Notes: generated from the sequence alone by a model not told the origin. A stretch of 64,000 nt of DNA from Paenochrobactrum pullorum (GCF_041929845.1 NZ_JBHEEH010000004.1:1-64000), one strand, 5' to 3'. Positions 18,348 through 27,363 are shown, counted from the first letter of the stretch. A program made the numbers and translations.

Positions 18348-19354
18348 TAAACTGTGGCCTTCACCAAATCCGCAATCACATCGCGCACATGCAGACCATC
18401 GGCACGCGCGGCAAAATTCAACGCCATACGATGTTGCAGCACTGGCTCGGCCAAGGCTTTTACATCATCAATGGATGGTGCAAAACGGCCATGATAAAGC
18501 GCGCGCGCACGGGCACACAGCATCAGCGCCTGACTAGCGCGTGGGCCTGGCCCCCAGGCAATGTTTTTGCGGGCGTGATCATTATCAGCGTCAGGGCGGG
18601 CAGCGCGCACAAGCGCCAAAATGGCATCCACAACGCTGTCGGTGACCGGCATGCGGCGAATAAGCGCCTGCATTTCCTGCAAACGCTGTGCCGTGATGAC
18701 TGCTTCTGCTTTGGCATTTTTCGTGCCGGTTGTTTCCAGCAAAATGCGACGCTCGGCATCAAGTTCCGGATAAAGAATGTCGATCTGCATCAAGAAACGG
18801 TCAAGCTGAGCTTCCGGCAGCGGATAAGTGCCTTCTTGTTCCAGCGGATTTTGGGTGGCCAGCACATGGAAGGGCGCTGGCAGATCATGGCGCTGACCAG
18901 CAACGGTGACGTGATATTCCTGCATCGCCTGCAAAAGGGCAGACTGGGTGCGCGGGGATGCTCGGTTGATTTCATCGGCCATCAGGAGCTGGGTAAAAAC
19001 AGGGCCTTTGATATAGCGGAAGGAACGTTTGCCGTCGCCATCCTGATCCATCACTTCCGAGCCGGTAATATCGGACGGCATCAGATCGGGGGTAAACTGA
19101 ATGCGCTGGCCATCAAGCCCTAAAACGGTGCCTAAAGTTTCAACCAGTTTGGTTTTGGCAAGTCCCGGTACACCGACAAGCAGAGCATGACCGCCAGCAA
19201 GAACTGCCAGCAAAGTACGCTCAATAACATCTTCCTGCCCGAAAATTGTGGTGGCAATCTGCTCACGGATTTGCGCAATATCGTGCAGCGCCTTTTCCGC
19301 CTCAGTGATCATGTTCTGTGGATCCTGCTTGAGAGTTGGGGCGGAAACATGCAT
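18347..19354 (-). CDS. MoxR-family AAA+ ATPase
   Basis: The 335-residue protein is a MoxR ATPase, a chaperone-like AAA+ protein that acts with VWA-domain partners. The Walker A motif GVPGLAKT is at residues 61-68 and Walker B LLMADEINRASP at about 123-134. Sensor and Arg-finger regions (ATQNPLEQEGTYPLPEAQ, and LDRFLMQI) follow. It is the first gene of a four-gene operon with DUF58, DUF4159 and a membrane protein, transcribed leftward from the 185-bp gap shared with the DUF1285 gene. The client that it remodels is unknown. Confidence 0.92.
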   Translation of the reverse strand: MHVSAPTLKQDPQNMITEAEKALHDIAQIREQIATTIFGQEDVIERTLLAVLAGGHALLVGVPGLAKTKLVETLGTVLGLDGQRIQFTPDLMPSDITGSEVMDQDGDGKRSFRYIKGPVFTQLLMADEINRASPRTQSALLQAMQEYHVTVAGQRHDLPAPFHVLATQNPLEQEGTYPLPEAQLDRFLMQIDILYPELDAERRILLETTGTKNAKAEAVITAQRLQEMQALIRRMPVTDSVVDAILALVRAARPDADNDHARKNIAWGPGPRASQALMLCARARALYHGRFAPSIDDVKALAEPVLQHRMALNFAARADGLHVRDVIADLVKATV

Positions 19355-19539
19355 GAATGACCTCTTTTGCGGTACTTTGCCAATGGTTTAAATAAATACA
19401 CATAAACAGATAACTGAATAAGCGCACTGATCAGCGTGAGAATAAAAACTTATGCTATGCTGACGCGTTGTGAGCAAGCCGTGAAACGGTGACCATTTCA
19501 TGACATGCCCGCAGATTAGAACAGGATTAGCCGAGTCGG

Positions 19540-20187
19540 ATGGTAAAAAGCAGCCCCCCGCAGACAGTGTCCCCGAAAAGGCCGGATTTTAGCGGTAAAA
19601 ATATCGCTGAAATGGCGGCAATCTTGCAAAATGCCGGCGCGCAGACAAAAAAAACAAAAGATTTGCCACCAGTGGAGCAATGGGCGCCCGATTTTTGCGG
19701 CGATATAGACATGGAGATTCGCGCCGATGGCAGTTGGATCCATGAGGGCTCGCCCATCACACGCAAAGAAATGGTGAAGCTTTTTGCCAGTATTTTGCGT
19801 AAAGATGCGGATGGTAAAACTTATCTGGTCACGCCGGTGGAAAAAGTTGGCATCAGGGTTGAGGATGCGCATTTTATCGCTGTTGAAATGAGCGTTTCGC
19901 CAGATCAGCTTTTGCGTTTTCGCACCCATTTGGATGATTATGTTGAGGCAGATGCACATCATCCGCTTCGTTTTGAAATTGATGCTGTAACCGGTGGTGT
20001 GAAACCCTATATTAATGTGCGCGGAAGGTTGGAAGCGCGCCTGACCCGTGCTTTGACCTATGATTTGTTGGCTTTGGGCGAAGAGGCGGATGTGGACGGC
20101 GAGGCAATGTTTGTCATCCGTTCCAAGGGGCAGGTTTTCGCCGTGATGGCGATGCGTGATCTTGAGCGATTGTCTGCAGAATTATAA
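19540..20187 (+). CDS. DUF1285-domain protein
   Basis: The 215-residue protein matches DUF1285. The conserved opening is PPVEQWAPDFCGDIDMEIRADG, which begins near residue 43 and is broken here by the core GDIDM, followed by WIHEGSPITRKEMVKLFASILR. The family is found in alpha- and gammaproteobacteria and its function is unknown. It has no signal peptide or membrane segment. It begins a run with the NUDIX and CCA-adding enzyme genes on the same strand, with 19 bp to the NUDIX start, so the three probably form an operon. Confidence 0.85.
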   Translation: MVKSSPPQTVSPKRPDFSGKNIAEMAAILQNAGAQTKKTKDLPPVEQWAPDFCGDIDMEIRADGSWIHEGSPITRKEMVKLFASILRKDADGKTYLVTPVEKVGIRVEDAHFIAVEMSVSPDQLLRFRTHLDDYVEADAHHPLRFEIDAVTGGVKPYINVRGRLEARLTRALTYDLLALGEEADVDGEAMFVIRSKGQVFAVMAMRDLERLSAEL

Positions 20188-20206
20188 ACGGATTGAATGT
20201 TTGTGT

Positions 20207-20854
20207 ATGAATGATTTGAGCGAAAAACAAGAATTTAAATTACCTGATTTTAGTGCAGCCGGATTTGCCGAGCGGGCGCGTGGATTTTTAGCGGAAAACG
20301 AAAGGCCGTCAGGTGATCACGTGCTCAACCCTGATATCGCGGCCACTATGACGGGGTTAAAATTGCGCGATGCGGCAGTGTTGGTTCCGGTGGTGGACAG
20401 AGGCGACCACACCAATGTCATTCTCACATTACGCAACGCAGCATTACGCAGTCATTCCGGCCAAATCGCCTTTCCGGGTGGCACGGTGGACAAGGAAGAT
20501 CCGAGCATCATGGCTGCCGCCTTGCGTGAGGCGGATGAGGAAATCGGTTTAAAACCGCATTTTGCCGAAACACTGACTCAGATGCCGCGTTATTTATCCG
20601 GCAGCGGTTTTTCTATCACGCCGGTTTTGGCGATTATTGATCCCGATGCGCCTTTGCAGGCCAATCCTGATGAGGTGGTGGATATATTTGAAGTGCCGCT
20701 GGCTTTTTTGATGAATCCTGCCAACCATAACAAGGAAAGCCGGATGATGAACGGGCGTGAAAGATTTTATTATACAATGCCCTATCGGAAGAGATTTATA
20801 TGGGGCATTACTGCCGGAATTATTCGCGGCATTTATGAAAGGCTTTACCGTTGA
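20207..20854 (+). CDS. NUDIX hydrolase, CoA pyrophosphatase type
   Basis: This 215-residue enzyme belongs to the NudL/YeaB-like NUDIX group that cleaves coenzyme A and its thioesters to phosphopantetheine and 3',5'-ADP. The CoA-associated segment LRNAALRSHSGQIAFPGG (residues 75-92) runs into the NUDIX box, with the EADEEIG core at 108-114. The start at 20207 follows the end of the DUF1285 gene and begins the normal family N-terminus. An upstream in-frame start would overlap that gene. The stop overlaps the TTG start of the CCA-adding enzyme gene. Confidence 0.88.
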   Translation: MNDLSEKQEFKLPDFSAAGFAERARGFLAENERPSGDHVLNPDIAATMTGLKLRDAAVLVPVVDRGDHTNVILTLRNAALRSHSGQIAFPGGTVDKEDPSIMAAALREADEEIGLKPHFAETLTQMPRYLSGSGFSITPVLAIIDPDAPLQANPDEVVDIFEVPLAFLMNPANHNKESRMMNGRERFYYTMPYRKRFIWGITAGIIRGIYERLYR

Positions 20855-22113
20855 GCGAACCTACACCTATAGCCCAAACAAATTTAAACAGGGCTGAGTG
20901 GCTCGAAAACGCTGATCTACAAAGCCTGTTTGCATTGCTTAATCATGATGGTGAGGAAGCACGCGTGGTGGGTGGTGCGGTGCGCAATAGTCTGCTTGGA
21001 GTTTCGGTTGGTGATATTGATATTGCAACCAGCTGGAACCCGCAAGAGGTGACGAGCCAAGCAATCGCTGCCGGCTATAAAACGATCCCGACCGGTATTG
21101 AGCATGGCACTGTGACTGTGGTGATCAATGGCTCTGCTTTTGAGGTCACAAGCCTGCGTGCTGATATTGAAACCGATGGTCGTCATGCCACAGTGGTGTT
21201 TGGTAAGGATTGGAAAGTGGATGCGCTGCGCCGCGACTTTACCATCAATGCACTTTACGTGACCGCTGAAGGTGATGTGATTGATCATGTTGGCGGAATT
21301 GCCGATATTGAAAAACGGGTTCTGCGTTTTATCGGCGAGCCGCAAGAGCGTATCCGTGAAGACTATTTGCGTATTATGCGGTTTTTCCGCTTCTTTGCTT
21401 GGTATGGTGCAGGGCGCCCCGACACGGATGGTTTGAAGGCGGCAGCGCGTTTGAAAGACGGCATTCATCAATTGTCTGCTGAGCGCATTTGGGCAGAATT
21501 GAAAAAACTCCTATCGGCACAAGACCCGTCACGCGCTTTATTATGGATGCGACAGGCTGGTGTGTTGTCGCTGATTTTGCCGGAAAGTGAAAAATGGGGC
21601 ATTGATGCCGTGCATGGTTTGGTGCAGGCAGAAAAAGACTTAGGTTGGCAGGTGGATGCCTTGCTGCGCTTGGAGAGCCTGGTGCCGCCCGATGCTGCGC
21701 GCATGAGTGAATTGGGGAGCCGCATGAAAATGTCCAACGCCGAGCGTGCGCGTTTGGAAGCATGGGCGCGGCTTGAGCCAATCAAACCGGAAATGACTGA
21801 CATGCAATTGCGCAAATTACTTTATCATAGCAGCCGCCAAGCAGTGACTGATCATATTCATCTGGCTTATGCGCGTGCGCGTTTTGAAGCGGTGAATAGT
21901 GACGAGGCGATGATTAAAGCCGGGAGTTATGCACGTTTGTTGGAAATCGCCCAGAATTTTGAACTGCCGGTCTTTCCGGTGACGGGTAGCGATTTGTTGG
22001 AACGTGGCTTTGAAAAAGGCCCGCAACTGGGGGCAGCTCTTAAAAGCTTGGAAAAGCTTTGGGTTGATTCCGGTTTTCAGGAAAGCCGTGAAAAGCTGCT
22101 GACCCATTTGTAA
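20851..22113 (+). CDS. cca: CCA tRNA nucleotidyltransferase
   Basis: The enzyme adds or repairs the 3' CCA end of tRNAs. It is a class II nucleotidyltransferase: the GGAVRN motif at residues 41-46 and the DID metal-binding pair at 55-57 are in place. The RRDFTINA motif is near 128, and the later FRFFAWYGAGRPD region binds tRNA. At 420 residues it is typical of alphaproteobacteria. The start is TTG, inside the TTGA overlap with the NUDIX stop and preceded by GAAAGG, so translation is probably coupled to the upstream gene. Confidence 0.93.
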   Translation: MSEPTPIAQTNLNRAEWLENADLQSLFALLNHDGEEARVVGGAVRNSLLGVSVGDIDIATSWNPQEVTSQAIAAGYKTIPTGIEHGTVTVVINGSAFEVTSLRADIETDGRHATVVFGKDWKVDALRRDFTINALYVTAEGDVIDHVGGIADIEKRVLRFIGEPQERIREDYLRIMRFFRFFAWYGAGRPDTDGLKAAARLKDGIHQLSAERIWAELKKLLSAQDPSRALLWMRQAGVLSLILPESEKWGIDAVHGLVQAEKDLGWQVDALLRLESLVPPDAARMSELGSRMKMSNAERARLEAWARLEPIKPEMTDMQLRKLLYHSSRQAVTDHIHLAYARARFEAVNSDEAMIKAGSYARLLEIAQNFELPVFPVTGSDLLERGFEKGPQLGAALKSLEKLWVDSGFQESREKLLTHL

Positions 22114-22119
22114 ATATTA

Positions 22120-22157
22120 AAAAAAGCCGGATTGCATAGTGCAGTCCGGCTTTTTTG
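22120..22157. terminator. Bidirectional terminator between cca and hemF
   Basis: An AAAAAAGCCGGA.../...TCCGGCTTTTTT stem with one G-U pair and a five-base loop separates two convergent genes. Confidence 0.9.
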
Positions 22158-22167
22158 ATATAACTGC

Positions 22168-23082
22168 TTACGGCCACTTCACCGCTGGTGGCATCGACGA
22201 CAGGATTGAGTCGACATTGCCGCCGGTTTTTAAGCCGAATGTGGTGCCGCGATCATAAAGCAGGTTGAACTCAACATAGCGACCGCGGCGGATCAACTGT
22301 TCATCACGCTCTTCGACCGACCAGTCTTTGTTAAAATTCTGGCGTACAATATGCGGGTAGACAACCGAGAAACCACGTCCCACATCACGGGTGAAGTTGA
22401 AATCGGCCTGCCAGCCGCCCAACTCTTCCGGTGATTGCAGCTTGTCGTAGAAAATACCGCCAATGCCGCGATGTTCATTGCGATGCGGAAGAAAGAAATA
22501 ATCATCACACCATTGTTTATAATGGTCGTAATCCACCGTCGCACTGTGCTTGTCGCAGATGAACTTGAACGCTTTATGGAAAGCTTGCGTGTCAGGATCT
22601 TCCTGTGTGCGGCGATTATTCAGCATTGGCGTCAAGTCAGCACCACCGCCAAACCATGTCTTGGTGGTGACGATCATGCGGGTGTTCATGTGTACGGTTG
22701 GCACATGCGGGTTTTGCGGATGCGCTATCAGCGAAATTCCGCTTGCCCAATAACGCGGATCTTCTTCAGCGCCGGGAATTTGTGCGCGAAATTCCGGTGA
22801 AAACTCGCCGTAAACTTCCGACACATGCACGCCCACTTTTTCAAAAACACGGCCATGCATAATCGACATGATGCCGCCACCGCCGCGACCTTCATCTTTT
22901 TGCCAAGGGGTGCGCACAAAACGCCCCGGCTCACGGTCGGATAGCGGGCCTGTCAGCTCATCTTCAAGCTGTTCATAGCTTACACAAATCCGGTCACGCA
23001 GTTCACTGAACCATTCATGTGCCAAACGTTTTTTTTCTTCGAGATCCAAGGGAAGGTTTGCAGGATCATGGGAGCTTTGCAT
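22168..23082 (-). CDS. hemF: Oxygen-dependent coproporphyrinogen III oxidase
   Basis: HemF decarboxylates two propionates of coproporphyrinogen III using O2 to give protoporphyrinogen IX in haem synthesis. The 304-residue protein shows the conserved segments GRGGGGIMSIMHG, VHMNTRMIVTTKTWFGGGADLTP (divided here), the AFHKAFKFICDKH helix, and RGIGGIFYDKL. The C-terminal signature RRGRYVEFNLLYDRGTTFGL also appears in part. It is monocistronic. The upstream gap has an ATTGAA-N6-TTCAAT dyad that does not have FNR spacing. Confidence 0.95.
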   Translation of the reverse strand: MQSSHDPANLPLDLEEKKRLAHEWFSELRDRICVSYEQLEDELTGPLSDREPGRFVRTPWQKDEGRGGGGIMSIMHGRVFEKVGVHVSEVYGEFSPEFRAQIPGAEEDPRYWASGISLIAHPQNPHVPTVHMNTRMIVTTKTWFGGGADLTPMLNNRRTQEDPDTQAFHKAFKFICDKHSATVDYDHYKQWCDDYFFLPHRNEHRGIGGIFYDKLQSPEELGGWQADFNFTRDVGRGFSVVYPHIVRQNFNKDWSVEERDEQLIRRGRYVEFNLLYDRGTTFGLKTGGNVDSILSSMPPAVKWP

Positions 23083-23396
23083 GTATTTTCCTTCAAGGAA
23101 CGCGTGATATTGAAAAATAATTCAATTTAATCTTTAGAGCGGTTCCGGTTAAAACGAAATCACAGAACCACTCTTGTCTTTTGTTATTACGCATTATCCA
23201 ACGCAAACCGGTATCCACTTCTGCTGGAAATGCTTTATCTTCATCAATTTCTTAGCAAATTATGGTTCTATGGCCAATGAAATCCTTAAAGTTAAGGACC
23301 GGCTGACCCATGCTCCCCAAGAAAAGACTCGTTATTTTTCACGAGCCGCCTTATTCTACCTGAAATTGCTACCCAAATTTGGGGGGAGGTGCGTAT
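23083..23396. other. 314-bp divergent gap between hemF and the 86-residue gene
   Basis: The gap must hold the hemF promoter and the promoter of the small gene at 23397. It contains the dyad at 23109-23126 and a palindromic element at 23136-23174. Open frames here are not supported by ribosome-binding sites or protein-like composition. Confidence 0.4.
23136..23174. repeat. Candidate intergenic palindromic repeat
   Basis: AGAGCGGTTC at 23136-23145 pairs with GAACCACTCT at 23165-23174 with one mismatch, enclosing a 19-base loop. Elements beginning TTTAGAGCGGTTCCGG are, as far as I recall, dispersed through genomes of Brucella relatives. Only one copy is seen in this window, so its repeat nature is inferred. 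Confidence 0.4.
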
Positions 23397-23657
23397 ATGA
23401 AAAATATTCCAGCCCGTCCGCCACTTCATGGTTTAAGGCGGCAATTGCGCGAGAATCGCGGTCAGCCCAAGCGGATGCCGAAAGACGGTTTTGTGCGCCA
23501 GACCTTCGCTTTGCCCCGTGCGGAGGCGCGTGAAAAAGCACAGGAATGGTTCAAAGCTTTTCCAAAATCCGCTTATTGGACGGAAATTGAAAGTTGGTGC
23601 GAGATGCCGGATGATGTCATCCAGTTTACCATCCGCCGTTTACCAACTGCGGATTGA
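23397..23657 (+). CDS. Small basic protein of unknown function
   Basis: The start at 23397 gives 86 residues and has a strong GGGGGGAGG ribosome-binding site eight bases upstream, which argues that the gene is real. The protein is rich in Arg and Lys in its first 40 residues (LRRQLRENRGQPKRMP). The second half is a compact, Trp-containing helical region with AEAREKAQEWFKAFPKSAYW and WCEMPDDVIQFTIRRLP. No signal peptide or membrane segment is seen. I do not recognise the family; the ordered second half looks like a conserved single domain. It stands alone and ends at its own terminator. Confidence 0.7.
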   Translation: MKNIPARPPLHGLRRQLRENRGQPKRMPKDGFVRQTFALPRAEAREKAQEWFKAFPKSAYWTEIESWCEMPDDVIQFTIRRLPTAD

Positions 23658-23676
23658 TATCTGATAGATCAGTTTT

Positions 23677-23713
23677 AAAAAAAATGCCGGTGCAAATTTT
23701 ACACCGGCATTTT
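23677..23713. terminator. Terminator between the 86-residue gene and the nucleoside permease gene
   Basis: An AAAATGCCGGTG stem (23681-23692) pairs with CACCGGCATTTT (23702-23713) and has A and T flanks, between convergent genes. Confidence 0.9.
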
Positions 23714-23727
23714 CTATTGGGAAGCGA

Positions 23728-24756
23728 TTACTCAGCCGCTTTAACCTGCGGAGCTTCTGCCCACTTGTCCCAATCCTTCATGATGGATGAGGCATAGGTC
23801 TTGCCAACGCGGTAAGCATTGGTGGTGGCAAGCGCAAAACCGCCGGAATTGTCTTTAAGTGATTCAAGCGGGGTTTGGTCTTGTCCCTGACGGTCAAAGT
23901 TTGAAGCGGTGCGCAGCAAAGCAATGCGGTCGAAATCGAGACGTTTGGCATCAGCGCCGCGCTTCAAAGCGGTCAGGGTTGCGTTATCTTCCATCTGCGA
24001 GGTGCAGTAATTGGCTTTGCCATCGGTGAAGAGGCTGACCCATTTCGCCATAGCTTCAGCAAGCTTGGTACCATGCCAGTAGGTGTCGCTGGAAAGCGTG
24101 TCGCACTGGCCGACATGCGGTGTGCCAAGCGCTGCTTGCTGGGTGTAATGTTTGCGATATTCTTTTGCACCGTCACCGTCGGCCAACTCGACATTTTTGG
24201 TGGTTTCAAAGGCATAATCGGCTAAAGCAGGGTTGAGTGCATAGACTTCAGAACCAGCCGACCATTTGGCTTTTTCTTCCGGTGAATTGGCGCCAAGCGG
24301 GAAGCTGTCGGTTGACCACACTTCAGGCGCTTCACGCAGATCAATACGGTGATTGAGGCCGGAATTGACCGAATATTTTGCCCATAGTGCCGAACCAAGT
24401 GTGCCTTGTTCCGGATCAACGCCCGCAATACCCGCGATCAGGAAGTAGGTTTTGGTCAGGTCAAATTTGTCGCTCAATGTGACAGCGGAAATGGTGCTGG
24501 CAGCATTGGCCAGACCCATCGATGTGGTGACGTGGCACAGGCCTTCGTCGGTGCAATCCACATTCGGATATTCCGCGCTCAAGCCCGGCAGGGCGATATG
24601 CTTGGTGAATTTTTCACCATCGAGCCAAGGCTTGGCTTCCTGACCGAACATGGTGATGATCATCACTTTCGGTTCAATCTTTTCTTCTGCTTGAGCAAAG
24701 CTTGCGCCCGCCAGCAAAGCACCAAGTGCGATGGAGGTTTTGAGGGTGGTTTTCAT
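23728..24756 (-). CDS. Purine nucleoside permease (NUP-family periplasmic protein)
   Basis: The 342-residue protein begins with a clear Sec signal peptide (ALGALLAGASFAQA, cleavage near residue 23) and then matches the NUP family, known from fungal purine nucleoside permeases. Conserved parts include VMIITMFGQEAKPWL, the YFLIAGIAGVDPEQGTLGSA segment (split here by GVDP), and QCDTLSSDTYWHG. The fold is that of nucleoside phosphorylases, so a periplasmic nucleoside-binding or cleaving role is possible. It is monocistronic. The transport label comes from the family name and is not proven for bacterial members. Confidence 0.85.
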   Translation of the reverse strand: MKTTLKTSIALGALLAGASFAQAEEKIEPKVMIITMFGQEAKPWLDGEKFTKHIALPGLSAEYPNVDCTDEGLCHVTTSMGLANAASTISAVTLSDKFDLTKTYFLIAGIAGVDPEQGTLGSALWAKYSVNSGLNHRIDLREAPEVWSTDSFPLGANSPEEKAKWSAGSEVYALNPALADYAFETTKNVELADGDGAKEYRKHYTQQAALGTPHVGQCDTLSSDTYWHGTKLAEAMAKWVSLFTDGKANYCTSQMEDNATLTALKRGADAKRLDFDRIALLRTASNFDRQGQDQTPLESLKDNSGGFALATTNAYRVGKTYASSIMKDWDKWAEAPQVKAAE

Positions 24757-24790
24757 GTTTTTCTCATTCTTTGGGAGGGGAGGGTTGAAA

Positions 24791-25246
24791 CTATAATTTC
24801 AATTGTCGCATGGCTTCACCAGTGGTCATAGCGACGGACAAAGCTAAATTCAATGAACGTGCGTCGCCATACATCGGGATGGTCAGCTGCGCATCAGCAC
24901 TTTCATGCACATCGTCCGGTACGCCGGAGGATTCACGACCGAAAAGCAGAATGTCATTGGCCTGAAATTGAAAATCCGTATAGGCGGTGGCAGCTTTGGT
25001 CGAGAGCAGGATGGTGCGCTTGTTTTCAGCTTTCCGCCAGTCTTCAAAATGCGCCCAGTCGAGATGACGCTTCAATGTCACTTTGGCCAGATAATCCATA
25101 CCGGAGCGCTTCAGCGAGCGGTCGGAGAGGTCGAAACCAGCAGGCTCAATCACATCAACGACAAGGCCAAAGCATGCGGCCATCCGCAGTATGGTGCCTG
25201 TATTGCCCGGGATATCTGGCTGGTAAAGTGCAATACGTAAATTCAT
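24791..25246 (-). CDS. trmL: tRNA (cytidine(34)-2'-O)-methyltransferase, SPOUT family
   Basis: TrmL methylates the 2'-OH of the wobble nucleotide in tRNA-Leu isoacceptors using S-adenosylmethionine. The 151-residue protein is a minimal SPOUT enzyme: the N-terminal strand IALYQPDIPGNTGTILR carries the conserved Asn. The LLFGRESSGVP motif and the C-terminal trefoil-knot segment ARSLNLALSVAM are all present. The start at 25246 was chosen because it begins the conserved first strand; an upstream in-frame Met would add six residues. Confidence 0.93.
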   Translation of the reverse strand: MNLRIALYQPDIPGNTGTILRMAACFGLVVDVIEPAGFDLSDRSLKRSGMDYLAKVTLKRHLDWAHFEDWRKAENKRTILLSTKAATAYTDFQFQANDILLFGRESSGVPDDVHESADAQLTIPMYGDARSLNLALSVAMTTGEAMRQLKL

Positions 25247-25387
25247 GTCACGCGGGTATCGCAAATTTGAAGATGAGGCAATTCACATTCTGATATTGTC
25301 CGCCGTTTAATGCAAGCATGCAGTAAATATTCGTGCTTTGTTCTTTATTTTACTTGGAATAAATTTCTATTTATTGTAGGAAACACC

Positions 25388-27229
25388 ATGTTTAAATGGT
25401 TCGAAAATAGACTCAATCCTTATCCCGATACGTTCGACGGCTTGGCGTTGCAACCGCCGCGCGGTCTGATCGCATTTTGTCTCTTTTATTCAAGAGGCGC
25501 ATGGCCGTGGCTGTTACTGATGGCCTTTTTCACTGCATTGCTGGCGATCATCGAAGTGTCGCTTTTTGCGTTTCTCGGTCATATCGTCGACTGGCTCTCC
25601 GAGCAGTCACGTGAGACCTTTTTAAGCAATGAGGGCTGGCGTTTAGGCCTGATTGCCGGTGTTGTCATGGTGGCCTTGCCGGCTGTCGTGCTGGTGCATT
25701 CGCTATTGTTCCATCAGGCGTTGATCGGTAATTTCCCGATGCGTATCCGCTGGATGATGCATCGTTATCTGATCCGCCAATCGATGACATTCTTTCAGGA
25801 TGAATTTGCCGGACGTATCTCTACCAAGCTGATGCAAACAGCTTTGGCGGTGCGTGAATCGGTGATGAAATTGCTGGATGTGCTCAATTATGTCATCATC
25901 TACTTCACCGGCACACTGATTATTGCAGCTTCTGCAGATTGGCGCATGATGATGCCGTTTGCCGTCTGGCTCGGCGTTTATATTCTGCTGCTTTATTATT
26001 TCATTCCGCGTTTACGGGCGATTTCGCAAAGTCAGGCAGATGCGCGCTCATTGATGACCGGTCGGATTGTTGACAGTTACACCAATATTGCAACCGTTAA
26101 ACTTTTTTCGCATTCCAGCCGCGAAGAAAGTTATGTGCGTGAAAGCCTTGATGCATTTCAGGTGACCGTCAACAAACAGATGCGCCTGATCACCGTGTTA
26201 CAGTTCCTGCTTTATTTGAGCAATTGTCTGCTACTGCTGGCTGTCGGTGCTATCGGTATTTGGTTGTGGCTTGGCGCTTTGGTCAGTGTTGGAGCTGTCG
26301 CTGTTGGTATTGGTCTGGTGCTGCGCCTCAATGGTATGGCGCAATGGATCATGTGGGAAATGACCGCATTATTTGAAAATATCGGTACGGTTCAGGATGG
26401 TATTTCAACTCTTGCCCTTCCGCATGATGTGGTGGATGTACCCAATGCGCCGCAAATCGTTGTCAAATCCGGTGCGCTGGAATTTGATAAAATCGGCTTC
26501 CATTACGGCAAAGGCTCCGGTATTATTCAAGATCTGTCGCTTAAAATCCGTGCCGGTGAAAAGGTCGGCTTGGTTGGACGTTCAGGTGCCGGTAAGTCGA
26601 CTCTGGTCAATTTGTTATTGCGCTTTTATGATCTGGAAAGCGGACGCATTCTGATCGATGGTCAAGATATTGTACTGGTCAATCAGGATAGTTTGCGTGG
26701 CAATATTGGTATGGTGACGCAGGACACATCACTTTTACATCGCTCGGTACGCGACAATATTCTTTACGGTCGTCCTGATGCGGGTGAGCAAGCTTTACGT
26801 GACGTTTTGATTAAGGCACAGGCCGATCAGTTCATTCCGAATTTAAGTGATGCGGAAGGCCGCAGAGGACTGGATGCGCATGTGGGTGAACGCGGCGTAA
26901 AGCTTTCCGGTGGTCAACGTCAGCGTATCGCCATTGCCCGTGTGATGTTGAAAGATGCACCGATTCTGATTTTGGACGAAGCAACATCGGCACTTGATTC
27001 CGAGGTGGAGGCTGCCATCCAGGATAGTCTTTACACACTGATGGAAGGCAAAACCGTGATTGCCATTGCACACCGTTTGTCAACGATTGCCGAACTTGAT
27101 CGTTTGATCGTAATGGATCAGGGGCGCATTGTTGAAGATGGTACCCATGAAGAACTGATTGCCAAAGGCGGTATTTATGCCAGTCTTTGGGCGCGACAAT
27201 CGGGCGGCTTCTTAGGATTCGACGCATAA
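25388..27229 (+). CDS. ABC exporter half-transporter (TMD-NBD fusion), first of a tandem pair
   Basis: The 613-residue protein has an ABCB-type six-helix transmembrane domain (about residues 15-330) fused to an ATPase domain. Walker A GLVGRSGAGKST is near residues 394-405, the signature LSGGQRQR near 507-514, and Walker B LILDEATSALDSE soon after. The start at 25388 begins the normal N-terminus (MFKWFENRL); an ORF extension upstream has no support. It is followed 134 bp later by a closely similar gene, so the two products could form a heterodimer. The cargo (lipid, peptide or drug) cannot be told from sequence. Confidence 0.9.
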   Translation: MFKWFENRLNPYPDTFDGLALQPPRGLIAFCLFYSRGAWPWLLLMAFFTALLAIIEVSLFAFLGHIVDWLSEQSRETFLSNEGWRLGLIAGVVMVALPAVVLVHSLLFHQALIGNFPMRIRWMMHRYLIRQSMTFFQDEFAGRISTKLMQTALAVRESVMKLLDVLNYVIIYFTGTLIIAASADWRMMMPFAVWLGVYILLLYYFIPRLRAISQSQADARSLMTGRIVDSYTNIATVKLFSHSSREESYVRESLDAFQVTVNKQMRLITVLQFLLYLSNCLLLLAVGAIGIWLWLGALVSVGAVAVGIGLVLRLNGMAQWIMWEMTALFENIGTVQDGISTLALPHDVVDVPNAPQIVVKSGALEFDKIGFHYGKGSGIIQDLSLKIRAGEKVGLVGRSGAGKSTLVNLLLRFYDLESGRILIDGQDIVLVNQDSLRGNIGMVTQDTSLLHRSVRDNILYGRPDAGEQALRDVLIKAQADQFIPNLSDAEGRRGLDAHVGERGVKLSGGQRQRIAIARVMLKDAPILILDEATSALDSEVEAAIQDSLYTLMEGKTVIAIAHRLSTIAELDRLIVMDQGRIVEDGTHEELIAKGGIYASLWARQSGGFLGFDA

Positions 27230-27232
27230 AAG

Positions 27233-27269
27233 AAAAAGGCATTTGAGAGGAAATCTTAAGTGCCTTTTT
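27233..27269 (+). terminator. Terminator-like hairpin between the two ABC exporter genes
   Basis: AAAAAGGCA at 27233-27241 pairs with TGCCTTTTT at 27261-27269, followed by a few more pyrimidines. It may end most transcripts of the first gene, or attenuate read-through into the second. Confidence 0.7.
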
Positions 27270-27363
27270 CTTTGAAAACAGTGATTTTAAAAGAAATGGT
27301 TTTACTTATAATTTCACTATGCTTGGATGTGAGCCATAAAAAGAACGAGGGAACAGATATTTG

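Noticed and set aside
23109..23126. ATTGAA-N6-TTCAAT dyad upstream of hemF as an FNR/FixK box
   Set aside because: The TTGA and TCAA halves are eight bases apart; FNR and FixK sites need six. It is reported only as a dyad.
23174..23533. 119-residue open frame overlapping the 86-residue gene
   Set aside because: It lies in another frame from the gene that has the strong ribosome-binding site, and its sequence is not protein-like.
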